In this document: positions 10,262 to 29,400 of the stretch, in pieces
How the letters are laid out: every line of letters begins with the position of its first letter
How positions within the stretch are numbered: the first letter of the stretch is position 1
NCBI GenBank assembly: GCA_022829145.1
Contig: CM040765.1
Coordinates: forward strand, 9,468,292-9,532,291
Direction: 5' to 3'
Source of the DNA: Albula goreensis
Taxonomy: Eukaryota > Chordata > Actinopteri > Albuliformes > Albulidae
DNA length: 64,000 bases
Program-made: the position numbers and the translations under genes
The notes under the pieces: model-generated
The model's database searches: none
What the model saw: the letters and a program-made list of their open reading frames with translations, nothing else
What the model was told of the DNA's origin: nothing

Positions 10262-13200
10262 CTAATGGGGCTGTGGGGTGCCGCTGCCTGCAATGTCTGG
10301 AATCTGATCGGCGAACGACTGCATCATCCACTGTCCATCCAGGACCCGGGCACTTGATGTGGTCTGGGGTGTGGCCTCCATGTTGGGCACTGATTAATGA
10401 AAACAACAAAACAAAAAAAATACATATATACATCATCATAATGCCCTTCTAGCCCATGAGATACTATAGTGAGGGTGAAGAGATGTAAACAACTGCTAAC
10501 ATTAAAGTTAATTGTGAGCCTACGATTACCCCTGTGAAAATTAGATGCACTGAATTAAGGTTCCAGCATAGAAAGTGATTTCAGAGAGCTGGTTTGTCAA
10601 ACTAAACTCATTTTTTCAGCACATGGCAGAGATGAAGTCTTCAGAGTGTGCAGAGCCGGTGAGCCACTCACCTGTATGTCCAGCGTGAGTCTGAGGGAAG
10701 GAGAAGCTGCAGTGACCGTTGCTTTGCCTGGCCTCCTGCTCGCTTTTTCCACAACCCCCGCTGAATGACTCCTCATACCCAGGGTCCTGCTTCTCCTCCT
10801 TGATGGCCACCTTTTTGGCATCCTCTGTGGCATAACACAGAGAGGAGAGAGAGAGAGAGAGAGAGAGTGAGGGACATTAAGATAGAGTAGGAGAGATAGA
10901 GAAAGTTTGTGACACACTGCAAACACTGCATGGCCCAGGGCACTGACCATCCCGGAAACCAAAAATACGAAAGCAGATTCCACTCAGTACTGTGCAACTC
11001 TCTTTGACCAACAGCTTGTTACCTTTGGCCAAGGCCAGGTCAAAGGAGTAGTTTGTTTCCTGCACTTCTGGGTTCTTGACTACACCCTTGAGCTGGTCCC
11101 TCAGCTCCTTCAGCTTGAGGAAGAAGTGCACTTTGTCCTGGGCGCGAGGGAACTGGGAGCAGCGGGGACTTGACGAGGGCATGAGGTAGCACACCTGGAT
11201 GGGAGTCAGACAGGGGAGGAGCAGCTTGTGGTTAATACTTCCTGAGCTTTTCTTCAGAACATAACGAAAGTGAGTGTGCCCATACAATCAAAACATGGTG
11301 AAAGGCTGAGAATACTAACATACGATGTTACAACTGAGACCACTTTCATTCTTTGTCTAAAAGATATTCCACAAGATTCTTTGTGATGTCCCTCTGATAG
11401 CATGGTATTCCTCTTTGGTCTGTACCACAAAATGCTCAACTCTGTATGTCTGTATTACCTTGAAACTATGACTATAGAAAATGAGTAATTCAAATTTCTT
11501 TTTGAGGGACAGGGCATGTACACCTTACCGTTTCAGTTCCTGGAATCTTGTGAGGCTGCAGGCCGAAATCAAGTTTCTTGGACTTGTCTCCAAATATCTC
11601 TTTATTGAAAATTTCATAAATACCTGAAAGTAAAATCAGTGTGAGAAAACACTGGCTATTGTTTACATTTGTAATTTGAACACTGAAATTAACACCAAGA
11701 AGAACATTCAACTATGTCTTCAAAAGAGGGCAAACAAAAGTCACTTCCTGTGTCTGGTTTAAGCAAACGGCATGTGGTACCGTCGTGTCAGAGACGGTAT
11801 CAGTAACCAGAAGCAAGGCTGTCTCATAGCCATTTCCATTCTCAGTCAAGACTGCACTTCATATTCATAATACATATTCATAATCAACTGCTGGATTAAC
11901 TGCTTGGACTTTACAACTGTGAATGAGATTTTCATGTGGTGGCCATGTGAAAAAACAAAATGTTATGGTTTGTACAGTCTCTTCAGAAACTGATACTTAC
12001 ACTTCCCATTGAAGACAGCTATGAGAGGCCTGTATTTCTGCACCTTCTCCACCAAAATTCGGCCTCCTTCACGAAGCTCTTGACTATGACCAAACACAAT
12101 GATTTCTTTTATTATTGGCAAAGAGTTTCACAACTGTTTCATGTGAATGCTGCATTATGTAGCCCATCAGTACAACACAGGTTTACAGAAAGAGAGTCTA
12201 TGCATTCTGCTGCAGCTTCCCACACACAGAGGGTTAGGATATATTTTTACCGTATGCTTTGATTGCAGATCACAGATCACATTACATTTATGCATTTGTT
12301 TTGCACAGATGCTGTTATGGCTGAGTATCATAGAAAAGTGTGTGCTTTTCTTCCTCGTCTTACTTTGAGAGATCTTTGCTTCCTGGCGTGGTCCTCTCCA
12401 CCATGTTGGTGAACCCTATCCCATACTTCTCAGGCAGTGACTGATCATGCATGTGATTGAGCTGCACTTCAGTGATACCGGATAAGAAGAGGCACTTCCC
12501 TAAAGAGGCAATGATAACATTAATGGTCATTCATGCAATCACTTGTCATGATTTGTACATTGCAATATTGTGCAAATTTATACAACAAAATGTGCAAAAT
12601 GGAGCCTTGAACTTACAAAAATGGTTCCCTGGGTTTGGGTAATGACGTTGCTTGTAGGCTGACAGCAGACCGGGATTGATTCCAATCTATAAGACAGTAA
12701 TATTGTTGCTAGCTATTCACTGATTTTTTTCTAAGGATACCACTTAGCATGCCATTACTATGGCAAGGCTAGCACAAACACAAAAAGCACTAGTTATATT
12801 GGTGTACTAAGTCCTTATTTGCAAGGAGAAATGATGTCACCTGCAAAAAAAGAAATGGAAACAGTCTCCTCTTGTCATACCACACAAGTGTAAATTCTGT
12901 TGGAGTTACAACACAAGTTGATCATAAAGTTCATCTTATGATTGATAAAACAGCCAGGCTATGACTGGCAGACATCAGAACAGTGAGTGCAAATTAGCAA
13001 GCTGGAACTCACTATCAACATGTCCAGGTTGTAGGCAAGGATGTCTGGCAGTGTTTTGGTCATAACCTCCTCCGGCGACATGCCGTTAAATCGGTCCAAT
13101 TTCCTCTTCACCTTCACGGCACCTTCATCCCCCTTCTCCTGCTTGGCCTTGGCCTCTTGGCTGGGAGGCCTCCCTCTCTTGGCCTCTGTTGGTGTTATGG

Positions 13201-14146
13201 GGTGCACAGAGGTTTGGGGGAGGGGCTGGATGTGATGCCCATTGCTCTCTGGAAAGAAACCTTTGACAAAACGACACAGGTTAACATGTGAGTGAGTGGC
13301 GGGATGTAAATCTTGGAGTGAGGGACAGAGAGGCATCATGACAACGAAAAGGGCGGAGTAAACATGTTACCATTTGCTGACTCATTTGAACCAATCACTG
13401 AGTTTAATTTTAAAGAGCAAAAACTTTTTATTGGTTGAAAGAAATTAGTAGTTGACAGTTAACTATAGCTCCACCTATTTTTATAACATAGTAATTAATT
13501 TGCCCATGAAACTGGTGTTGGGAGGCACCTGGCGCTGTTCCATAGGGTGGGAGTGAATATCCTGGCATTGGGGCAGGGGGCCCCTGAGGGATGTGGGGCT
13601 CTTGGTGGACCATCATCTCGGTCATCACTCTGTCAGGGGCATCCATGAAGTAAGCATCGTCGGTCATTTGGTGGTAGTGCATCACCTGCTGCGCCTGGAT
13701 GTGCGGGGTGGACGGAAACCTGTATGACACAAACAGGACGAAAAGGTGAGCGGGCAAACATGTACAACCAAAACAACCAAGGTATTTGTCATAAAAGCGC
13801 ATGGTTTAAAAAACCATCAAGTATCCAGCGAACCGATTTTAGTGTTACCCATCTTGAAAGGGCTCGTGAACGCAGAACATTTTCCGTTTCTCAGTTTTTT
13901 GTAAAATTAATTGTTTAAATTATGATTAAACAAACATGGTCTTGACCAGAATTTATTTCACGCAAAAGTTTGAATAGCCCTTACACCGGCTATTTGACAA
14001 ATAAAACAGTAACAGGAATGAGTCTTGCTCATGAAGAATGAATGCAAAACGCCACATGCCTCGATTTTTGAATTTTGAGGAAATACTCGCCAGTGTTGAA
14101 GATAATCCGTCGGGACCGTCAAAGATGCATACTGCCTTTCTTCCAT
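10262..14146 (-). CDS. tdg.2: G/T mismatch-specific thymine DNA glycosylase, tandem copy 2 (complete)
   Basis: Second thymine DNA glycosylase, same role as copy 1. Coding exons: 14091-14146, 13475-13719, 13013-13248, 12617-12686, 12364-12499, 12001-12083, 11529-11623, 11023-11194, 10672-10824, 10262-10389. They sum to 1374 bases (457 aa plus stop) with every phase consistent. Catalytic motif GINPG is present; His151 (human numbering) is kept but Ala145 is Ser. The C-terminal part has [15 protein letters not shown], matching the SUMO-acceptor region of human TDG (VKEEKYDPGYE), and ends [15 protein letters not shown]...PQPH like human NGQWMTQSFTDQIP. The N-terminus is short and lacks the KPKKAK blocks of copy 1. 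The first coding exon appears to use a GC donor. Exon 10 edges, the GC donor and the donor at 13475 are the least certain parts. Confidence 0.93.
10846..10866. repeat. (GA)n microsatellite in tdg.2 intron
   Basis: About ten GA units, just upstream (minus strand) of the acceptor of the 10672-10824 exon. Confidence 0.9.
13389..13480 (+). repeat. dispersed repeat, copy 1
   Basis: Contains TTTATTGGTTGAA, then GACAGTTAACTATAGCTCCACC, matching the other copies. It overlaps the 3' edge of a tdg.2 exon. Confidence 0.5.
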
Positions 14147-15507
14147 CTTAATGTTGGATTTACTTGAAAAGATTAATATTCACATTAATATTACACATTG
14201 TTAGCTAGCCAAATCCTCCTGCTGTTGTGTAATATATTTTAGTAGCAGGCTAGCTGGCTGAAGATGAGTGAAAAATACATCTATGTGTATCTAGATATTT
14301 TTTTTTAACTTCAACAGTTCCACTTTTGTGCTCTCAAGCACACCAGATATAGCATAATGTTAGCTAAAAGCAATACCTTACAGTGTTTGCTAGCTGGCTA
14401 ACGTTAGCATCCAAAATGAATACAGCAGAAAAAAAAACACAAAATATAGCGAACAAACTACTGAGGCACATACAAGACTAAATACCATACCTGTCCTGTA
14501 GAAAGATGAAAATGATCGTTTTTCATGAAGAGAACTAAGTCATTAGATTGTTTTTGTTAAAAAAAACTCTGTACTGCAATGGGCTGATGGTTCTATAAAC
14601 ACAGAAACCACACAATGAATGTTAAGTCCACTTTGACACCGGAAACTACCATTTTGGAATGGGCTTGGGTGTGCTGAATGTAGTAAACATGAATTTTACA
14701 AAGTACGTACGGGTAGTATTCATATTTACGTCAAATATAACACATTTAATTTTATCTACAATAAACAGCTCCTCTAAATTTAGCTTTACAGACATTGTAT
14801 ATAAAGCCTAATGTCGTTCATTCAACGCTGCTTACACTATAACTTAGTGGTTTCGTTCAGTGACTTTGGCAAATGTTTGAGTTCCGGTGCGTCGTGCAAT
14901 TGGCTGAAAAGAGCTCCGTGCTGAAAAGACAGAATGAGCTTCTGTAGACCTGAATCGGGAAGGAACTGTAACAACGTGTTAAATTAAAGCGTTTCGTAAG
15001 GTACAGTAATTTATTTGTTTATTAATTAATCTGGATTGTATTTAACCATCTTGAAATGCATGTGGATTTTGTACTGAATGATTTTGGATTTTGGATAAAA
15101 CAAGCTGTCTTAGCCCTATAGTGCTTATTTCACGTGTCCTTCATGTCATAATTACTGTCGACTGTTTGATAAGTGGTCAGTAAAACTCTTTGATAACGGC
15201 ATACATTTAACCGTGTCGCGGAGTCGGAGCGGTGCTGATCTAGGCTCAGATTCCCTCTGTAATTATCGTAACTTTAACCACTATTGGAAAAGGCAAGCTT
15301 GATCCCAGCACTTAACGTTCCGTAACTTGTCAAGAACAAGTATCCCAAAACACAACGACCTAAGCAGTCTAAATATTGACCCCACTTATAATTATCATAA
15401 TTTTAGTTGTTAACCTGTGATAGTTATTATTTCATATATCAGGACTGTTGCCAGTGTTTCAAAAGAAACAATGTTTTTCGACTTGCAGAATCCCCAACCC
15501 GCATAAG
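14147..15507. promoter_or_regulatory. divergent 5' region of tdg.2 (minus) and uqcc6 (plus)
   Basis: Head-to-head gap holding both promoters. On the minus strand a donor (GACAG/GTATGG) at 14490 marks a probable tdg.2 non-coding exon starting at about 14491. On the plus strand a donor near 15000 (CGTAAG/GTACAG) and an acceptor at 15487 (TTGCAG) bracket the uqcc6 5' intron. I found no certain TATA box. Confidence 0.55.
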
Positions 15508-16209
15508 ATGCCTGCCGGTGTGACTTGGCCTCGCTATCTGCGAATGTTGGTAGCCAGTATAGGATCCATGTTTGCGGGAGCAGAAGTGGTCCATAGATAC
15601 TATAGGCCTGACTTGGTAAGGGTATTAACCTGCCTTCCATTTTATAGTGAACCCCTACCCTCGGTCCGGAGACACATGGAGTATCTATGGTTTATGCTGT
15701 CTTTTGATTTTGGAGAGCTGTTAATTTTGATTGGGCTGTTCTTTGAATATTTCACATGACAAAAGATCACTTACAGATAAATCACGTGTGTGTTAGGGTT
15801 AGAGTTAGCAATGGACAATGCAATAGCGTGTTTTGTTCACAAACCATGACAGATGAAATTGAAATGTAAAAAAATCTGCGAATATCTCTAAAGAGGGAGA
15901 TTTACACACAAGACAGCATGGTGCGCCCCCAAGAGGATAGCTAGGAAACAAATTTGAATTTGGGTGCTTGCTCTATGACTAGGGTTCATTGCAATTTCTA
16001 TGTAACATGCTGGAAGAATTAAATAGCTACTGTTGGTGGGGTGCTCAGTTCAAATTCATTAAGACTGCTGTTCATTTCATATTCCCAAACATATACCTTT
16101 TTATTTTATTTTTTTTTAGACAATTCCTGAAATACCACCGAAACCTGGCGAACTGAGGACCGAGCTTCTTGGGTTAAAAGAAAGACAGACCGCTTCAGAG
16201 CAAAAGTGA
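15508..16209 (+). CDS. uqcc6: ubiquinol-cytochrome c reductase complex assembly factor 6 (BRAWNIN microprotein)
   Basis: A 65-residue mitochondrial inner-membrane microprotein needed for assembly of respiratory complex III. Two coding exons, 15508-15615 and 16120-16209, joined in phase 0. The N-terminus MPAGVTWPRYLRMLVASIGS leads into a single hydrophobic segment, then AGAEVVHRYYRPDL and TIPEIPPKPGELRTELLGLKERQ, which match human C12orf73 nearly residue for residue. The human protein is 71 aa; this one ends a few residues earlier. A 5' non-coding exon probably precedes it. ATTAAA at 16261 is the likely poly(A) signal. Its position between tdg and hsp90b1 is the same as in human. Confidence 0.95.
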
Positions 16210-16260
16210 TTTTCTTTTTAAATATTTCATATTTAAATGTATATATGTACAGTTTGACCA

Positions 16261-16266
16261 ATTAAA
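16261..16266 (+). terminator. poly(A) signal of uqcc6
   Basis: ATTAAA, 52 bases after the uqcc6 stop codon. Confidence 0.6.
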
Positions 16267-16339
16267 ATGTATAGACCAGGATCTGAGATGAAAAGAACCA
16301 GATTAAACATGTGACTTTAATTAATTTCTTGGCTCATAT

Positions 16340-16345
16340 TTTATT
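16340..16345 (-). terminator. poly(A) signal of hsp90b1
   Basis: AATAAA on the minus strand, about 660 bases past the hsp90b1 stop; a 3' UTR of this size fits. It lies about 75 bases from the uqcc6 signal on the other strand. Confidence 0.55.
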
Positions 16346-17004
16346 CATCTTGTTTGTAGCCATCAAAATCCTGACTGTCCAAAAACAATATTTATCATCA
16401 CATCACATTTGTGCAATTGTAAAAGTGATACAATAACCTGTTTCCACTGCACACAGTGAAATGCTACCCTCAATTCCAAACGAAAACCAAAATGACATCT
16501 TTGATGCCTCATTGAAGTGAACTTTTCACCCCTGGCTGGGGAAATGCCGGGCATGAGAATATTCAGGAATATACATCTTTTTGCACTAGAACATCTTTGT
16601 AGTCTTACTGAAGATAGTCAAGGGGAGAACATTTTCTTCCACAATCTGACATTGTGAAACTGTCACGCACTGGATACCATAATTGACACACGCTAAATAA
16701 AAATAAAGTCACAGAATATCCCTTTCCGGAAACATTTAATTGTTCACGTGACAGGATGATATCACTCCATAATTCAGGTCAGTTAAATATTAACAAATTT
16801 ACAATCATGAGGAATGTAAAAAAAAAACTAAAACAAAAGCGCCTCTTAGAAAACCCCAGTCCCATGTACTCCCCCCTTCCCTCAGAGTGAAGACTGGCTT
16901 CATGGTTCCAGTCCTCGCCCCTCTGTAGGATGACGATTGGCTCCTTGATTCCAGTCACATTCTGCCCAAATCCTGTTCCCCTGCGTTTCCATTATTCACT
17001 GCTT

Positions 17005-25010
<8,006 letters not shown>

Positions 25011-25169
25011 ATTTGTAAACAGTTCAAGGATGTAATTCTGATTATAAATCTGATGAAAGATCCCTATCAGCCTCTATCTATCATTTACTGCCGGTACAGA
25101 ACTACTTCACTCAATGCTTTTTCCCTTTATTAAAACCCCAGACTGAAAGAGGTGGAAAAAAGGACATGA

Positions 25170-25188
25170 CCAATCGCTGCACCCCACG
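25170..25188 (+). promoter_or_regulatory. ER stress response element (ERSE)
   Basis: Exact match to CCAAT-N9-CCACG, the ATF6/NF-Y site of ER chaperone promoters, about 160 bases upstream of the hsp90b1 ATG. Confidence 0.85.
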
Positions 25189-25272
25189 CAAAACAAACAG
25201 CCAATCACTGAGAGATTTGTGGCTACATTCTCCCAATCGAATCCTTCCAGGTCCGACTTTATACGCCGAAAT

Positions 25273-25291
25273 CGTGGCTCGATTCTATTGG
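25273..25291 (-). promoter_or_regulatory. ER stress response element (ERSE), second copy
   Basis: Exact CCAAT-N9-CCACG on the minus strand, about 265 bases upstream of the hsp90b1 ATG. A near match (CCAAT-N9-CCAGG) lies between the two at 25233-25251. Confidence 0.85.
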
Positions 25292-26453
25292 CTGAACAAC
25301 ATTTCAACAGTGAATTAGGCTGTTATTAGTGGTTTGCACCAAACGTTTACCAATAGCTCTATATATATCCATATCCTACTTTGTTACAGCTGTATTGAAT
25401 AGATCCGGAATACTGCATATGTATTTAACACCACGTATAGACTATTGCGTTGAGAACTCTGAACACAATGAACCTCATGGCAGAAAGTCACATATCCGGG
25501 AAAAGCTGGACGCACGTTTACCTTGACGACCGCGTCGACACTGTTGCTATGGCTCGGCGGTAGAGTGTTCTGCCTTACTTTTTGACCACAATGCCACAAG
25601 TGTTTTTAGCATATGCAGGTGAGGTTTAGCGAATCTGTTAGCATTAAACAACATTTCTGGGCAATCTTGCTTATTCTCTTTCTTTAGGTCCAACAGAAAA
25701 ACGTATGCTCGTACATTCTAACTGCAATACTCTTGCGTTAGAAGCCAGTATCGAATGTACTAGCCTTAGAGAGACTGGTCTTTCCTAGCTTTTAGGAAAG
25801 TACCATTCCGCTTGGTAAGTTAGCTAGCACATCAACTTGTTCATTGTTAATCATGGTGCTTTGCTTATCTGAAAAACATATCAGAGATTCAGCACTTCCA
25901 GACAGAACGAACTATTATAATTGGAAACAAATAGCTTGTTTACCTAATACCTGTGTAACTCCAGGCTACGTTTTTGTAATGCACGTATTTCTCTATCCAT
26001 GCAAAACAAAGTACAGTTCTTTGCAAAAAGCCGTAATACCATGAGACTGTGTGAGGCCAAATACCTAATATTTGCATATTGTTGTGGGAGTCAATCTGAA
26101 GTCAATCTGCATAAGAGAATTTGAAAATGAATAATCTGACAGAATGTTCTTGTGTAATTTGCCTAATGGTTTTGTTTGCACTGGAACAAAATGTGCAAAC
26201 CCCCTCTGTGACCGCACAATTTGCAGTGTTGGAAAATGCACTAAAGGATCAGAGGACAATATTTCAGTCATACAAAAAATGGAATACAACCTTTGACCAA
26301 TTTTACTTGCTAGCTAAGGTTACTGAGATTCATGCAATATGAGATCCTTTTGAGTTTGAGCACTGTCATTTGGTTAATTATGTTACAGGTTCTGACAGGG
26401 GCAGATGGAGAGGGATGTAAGAAAGCATATGAGCAGAACGTCATGGAGGAGCA

Positions 26454-29400
26454 ATGATGCTACAGGAGGGAGGTAGAAAACATGCCAGCCTCCAGCGAAA
26501 GGTACCTCTTCAGCCTTTTGTTTGCTCTGTTCCTGGTGACCTCCAGCAGGAGAGAGACTACCTGAGAACACAGGTGTTTCCTCAGCTGGACACACTGTGC
26601 CGCACCAGAGGAACATGCTTCAAGGCTGTGGACCTGCAGTGGCGTGACGGAGCAGAGGCAACAGCAGGTTCAGAGGCTGAGGTCCGTTCTCCCTCTCAGC
26701 CCCAGCACCGTTATGATCTCTCCTCCCAAAAGCTGAAGATCGGCCTTGACTGCATTGGTCGATCCCCATTCTTCCTGTGCATCCTAGGGCATCGCTATGG
26801 CCAATGCCGGCCTGAGAACTCCCCTCCGCTTCCTGTCACCGGGGGAGAGTGGAAAGGGCTGACCGCTGTAGAAAAGAACCTCTATGTGGCCAGCAGGAAT
26901 GGCTACCCTTGGGTCCTTCAGGATAAGAACCAGACATGTAGCTTGACTGAGCTGGAAATCACCCAGGCCCTTCTTTCGGAGGGGCCCAGGGCTTCATTCT
27001 TTTATTTCAGAGATTACTCCTTTCAGGAGGAAGAAGGGCACATCTCAGCCGAAGAGCAGAGGGCACTACTGCTGCGTGTGTGGAGCAGTCAGACAGAGTA
27101 TGAGAGGAGGAGGGTGAGGGAACTAAAGACCAGGATCGTGGACAGCTGCCTGCCAGTCAGGTTCTTCAGAAGCTTACGTGAGCTTGAAGACCTAGTAAGG
27201 GCAGACTGGATTCATGTCATCGATCAGCTTTACCCCTTGGACGTGCATTCTACATCAGTCTTGGGTCAGTTTACTTGGTCTGTGAGAAAAGCAACAAAAG
27301 TCAACAAAAGCGTGCAACTGCACTGGCCCTCCTCACATCAGATCTGAGGGAACCCTCGGATCTGATGCAACCCTAACAATAAAGAGATTTTGAACCCTTA
27401 CAATAAAGAGACTTTGAAGCCTAATGTTCGTTTCTTTCAGGCCAACAGGGCTCCTTTGAGCATTGGTGTAATGAAAGTCGTGTTGAGGAGTGCTGTCGAT
27501 GGTTTGTTCCTGTTCACATGCTGAACAGATGCTTGAGAGCCTTGACTCCTTTGCACTCTCTGTTACATGTGACAACGAGCCTGAGACCACAACTGTAGTC
27601 CCAAACGATCTCAAGGCCCATTTAAGGTAAGATGTTGACTATCCTAAATAAGCATTAAATTGCTAAGAGCCACTACATGAGAATCTGCTAACAAGATGAA
27701 CGCTGCAGCAGAAGACACTCCTGTTTTTCTACCCCCTTAGCAAACAACACCACAGAAAATTTGAAGTCCATTCTCCTCCTTGGTGGTGCAAGGGGTTGTG
27801 GGAAGACATCTTTGGCTGCCTGGTGGCTCCGGGAGTTCAGGAAGAAGAACCCTGAAATCCTGGTTATTCCACAGTTTCCAGGATACTGTTCCTATAGCAA
27901 TGATGTCAGGTCTCTTCTGAGACGGTGTACTTCTCTTCTTCGACAAGCTCACTATGGTACCACTATATTATAATGTATTGGTCTCTATAAAAGCAGCAAT
28001 TCCTCTTAGGAGTAATTTGTAGCACAGATACAATACCTTTCAGAACAGTTGACAATATAATACAGTAGTTGAGGTGGAGTACTTTATGGTGTTGATTTTT
28101 CTTCTTAGTCTCAAACATAAAACATCAATAATAAAAGCAGTGAAGAGACTGAATGTTTTATGTCCTAGCTGTATATGGGGACATTGCAAAACTGAGTAAT
28201 GTCACTGTTTCTCAGCAGTGACATATTCTTTAAGTGTCTTAATGCTGGGACGAATGACTGTCACAGTTTACTGTGCTTGTTTGACTGTGGTGTGGGTCTT
28301 GACTCTGCAGATACAGAGAAAGAGTTGAGAACCTGTAGTGTGAGTTTTTACTCAATGGATATAGAGGCTTGATTGAGAAACTGGTGTGAGTCATGTCCTA
28401 GATGTAGAGGTTGAGTAACTGGGGTATGGGTGTTGTCCTTGTAAGGGTGAGTGGGCTGACTGTGGTGTGGGTTCTCCCTGTGGCCTGAGTGCAGTGATTG
28501 TGGTGCGGTCGTGGGCTGAGAGGAGTGACTGTGTTGTGGATGTTGCTGCAGGGGCGCAGGCTGAGTGGAGTGAGAGGATGGAGGAGCGGGTGGACCTTGG
28601 GCCCCTTACTCAGGTGGTCCAGGCCTTCTCTGCCGCTGCTGCTCTCGGACCCTGTGTTCTGATCCTGGATGGACTGGACCAGCTGACTGAAACACTAGGG
28701 CTGTCAACACAGCAGGTACACGTGTTGTTTTTGCCAATTATAATTACACTCCCAGGGGATGAATGGAGTGCATGAACACTAGGTATGTGTGATAAGTCAT
28801 TAAGTCATTAAGAATTCGCAGAAGGCCTACATTTTTATTTTGTTCTTTGCAGGTAAAAGAGCTAAAGTGGCTTCCTGAAACTTTGCCCGTCACGGTGCAA
28901 GCTAATTGTGACCACCAACTCCACAGACCTCTCCTACAAATCTCTGGCCCGTAGGAAAGACGTGCAGGTGCTCAATTGCCCTAGCCAATCAGATCCTGCC
29001 ACTATACGATATATCTTACTCAGACACCTGGCCCTGCCTTGCAAGGGGTACCAACGTCTGTGCTGCAGAGCATTGTGGGAAAGAAAACAGGCCTTCTGCC
29101 AGCGTTCCTGGCCATCCTAGGTTGTGAGCTGCGGACATGTGGCGTCCTGAGAGAGGAAGGCGAGGAGGAAGGGCTGATCGAGCAATACCTGGAGGCAGAA
29201 TCCTTAGCAGAGCTGTGGGCCTTGGTGATACTGCGCTGGATTAATGACTACAGCTGGTGCGTGCAGACAAAACCCAAGAAAAGAGGGACAGACCCTCCTC
29301 CTCATGCTCCCAAGATGGGTAAGAGATTTTGACTTTGTTGCTTAGGAAGAGCTTTGGAACCACTTCATACCAGCATACACCTAATACCAACGCTTTGCTT

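Larger units (their letters stand above)
25011..26453. promoter_or_regulatory. divergent promoter region of hsp90b1 and ttc41
   Basis: Head-to-head 1.4 kb. The hsp90b1 side holds several CCAAT boxes and ER-stress elements (25170-25291). On the ttc41 side, a plus-strand donor GCAG/GTGAGG near 25620 suggests a non-coding exon 1, spliced to an acceptor just before 26396 (TTACAG). An in-frame stop lies shortly upstream of the ttc41 ATG. Confidence 0.6.

Noticed and set aside
12280-12330. CATTACATTTATGCATTT segment resembling a teleost SINE end
   Set aside because: Too short and too diverged to call.
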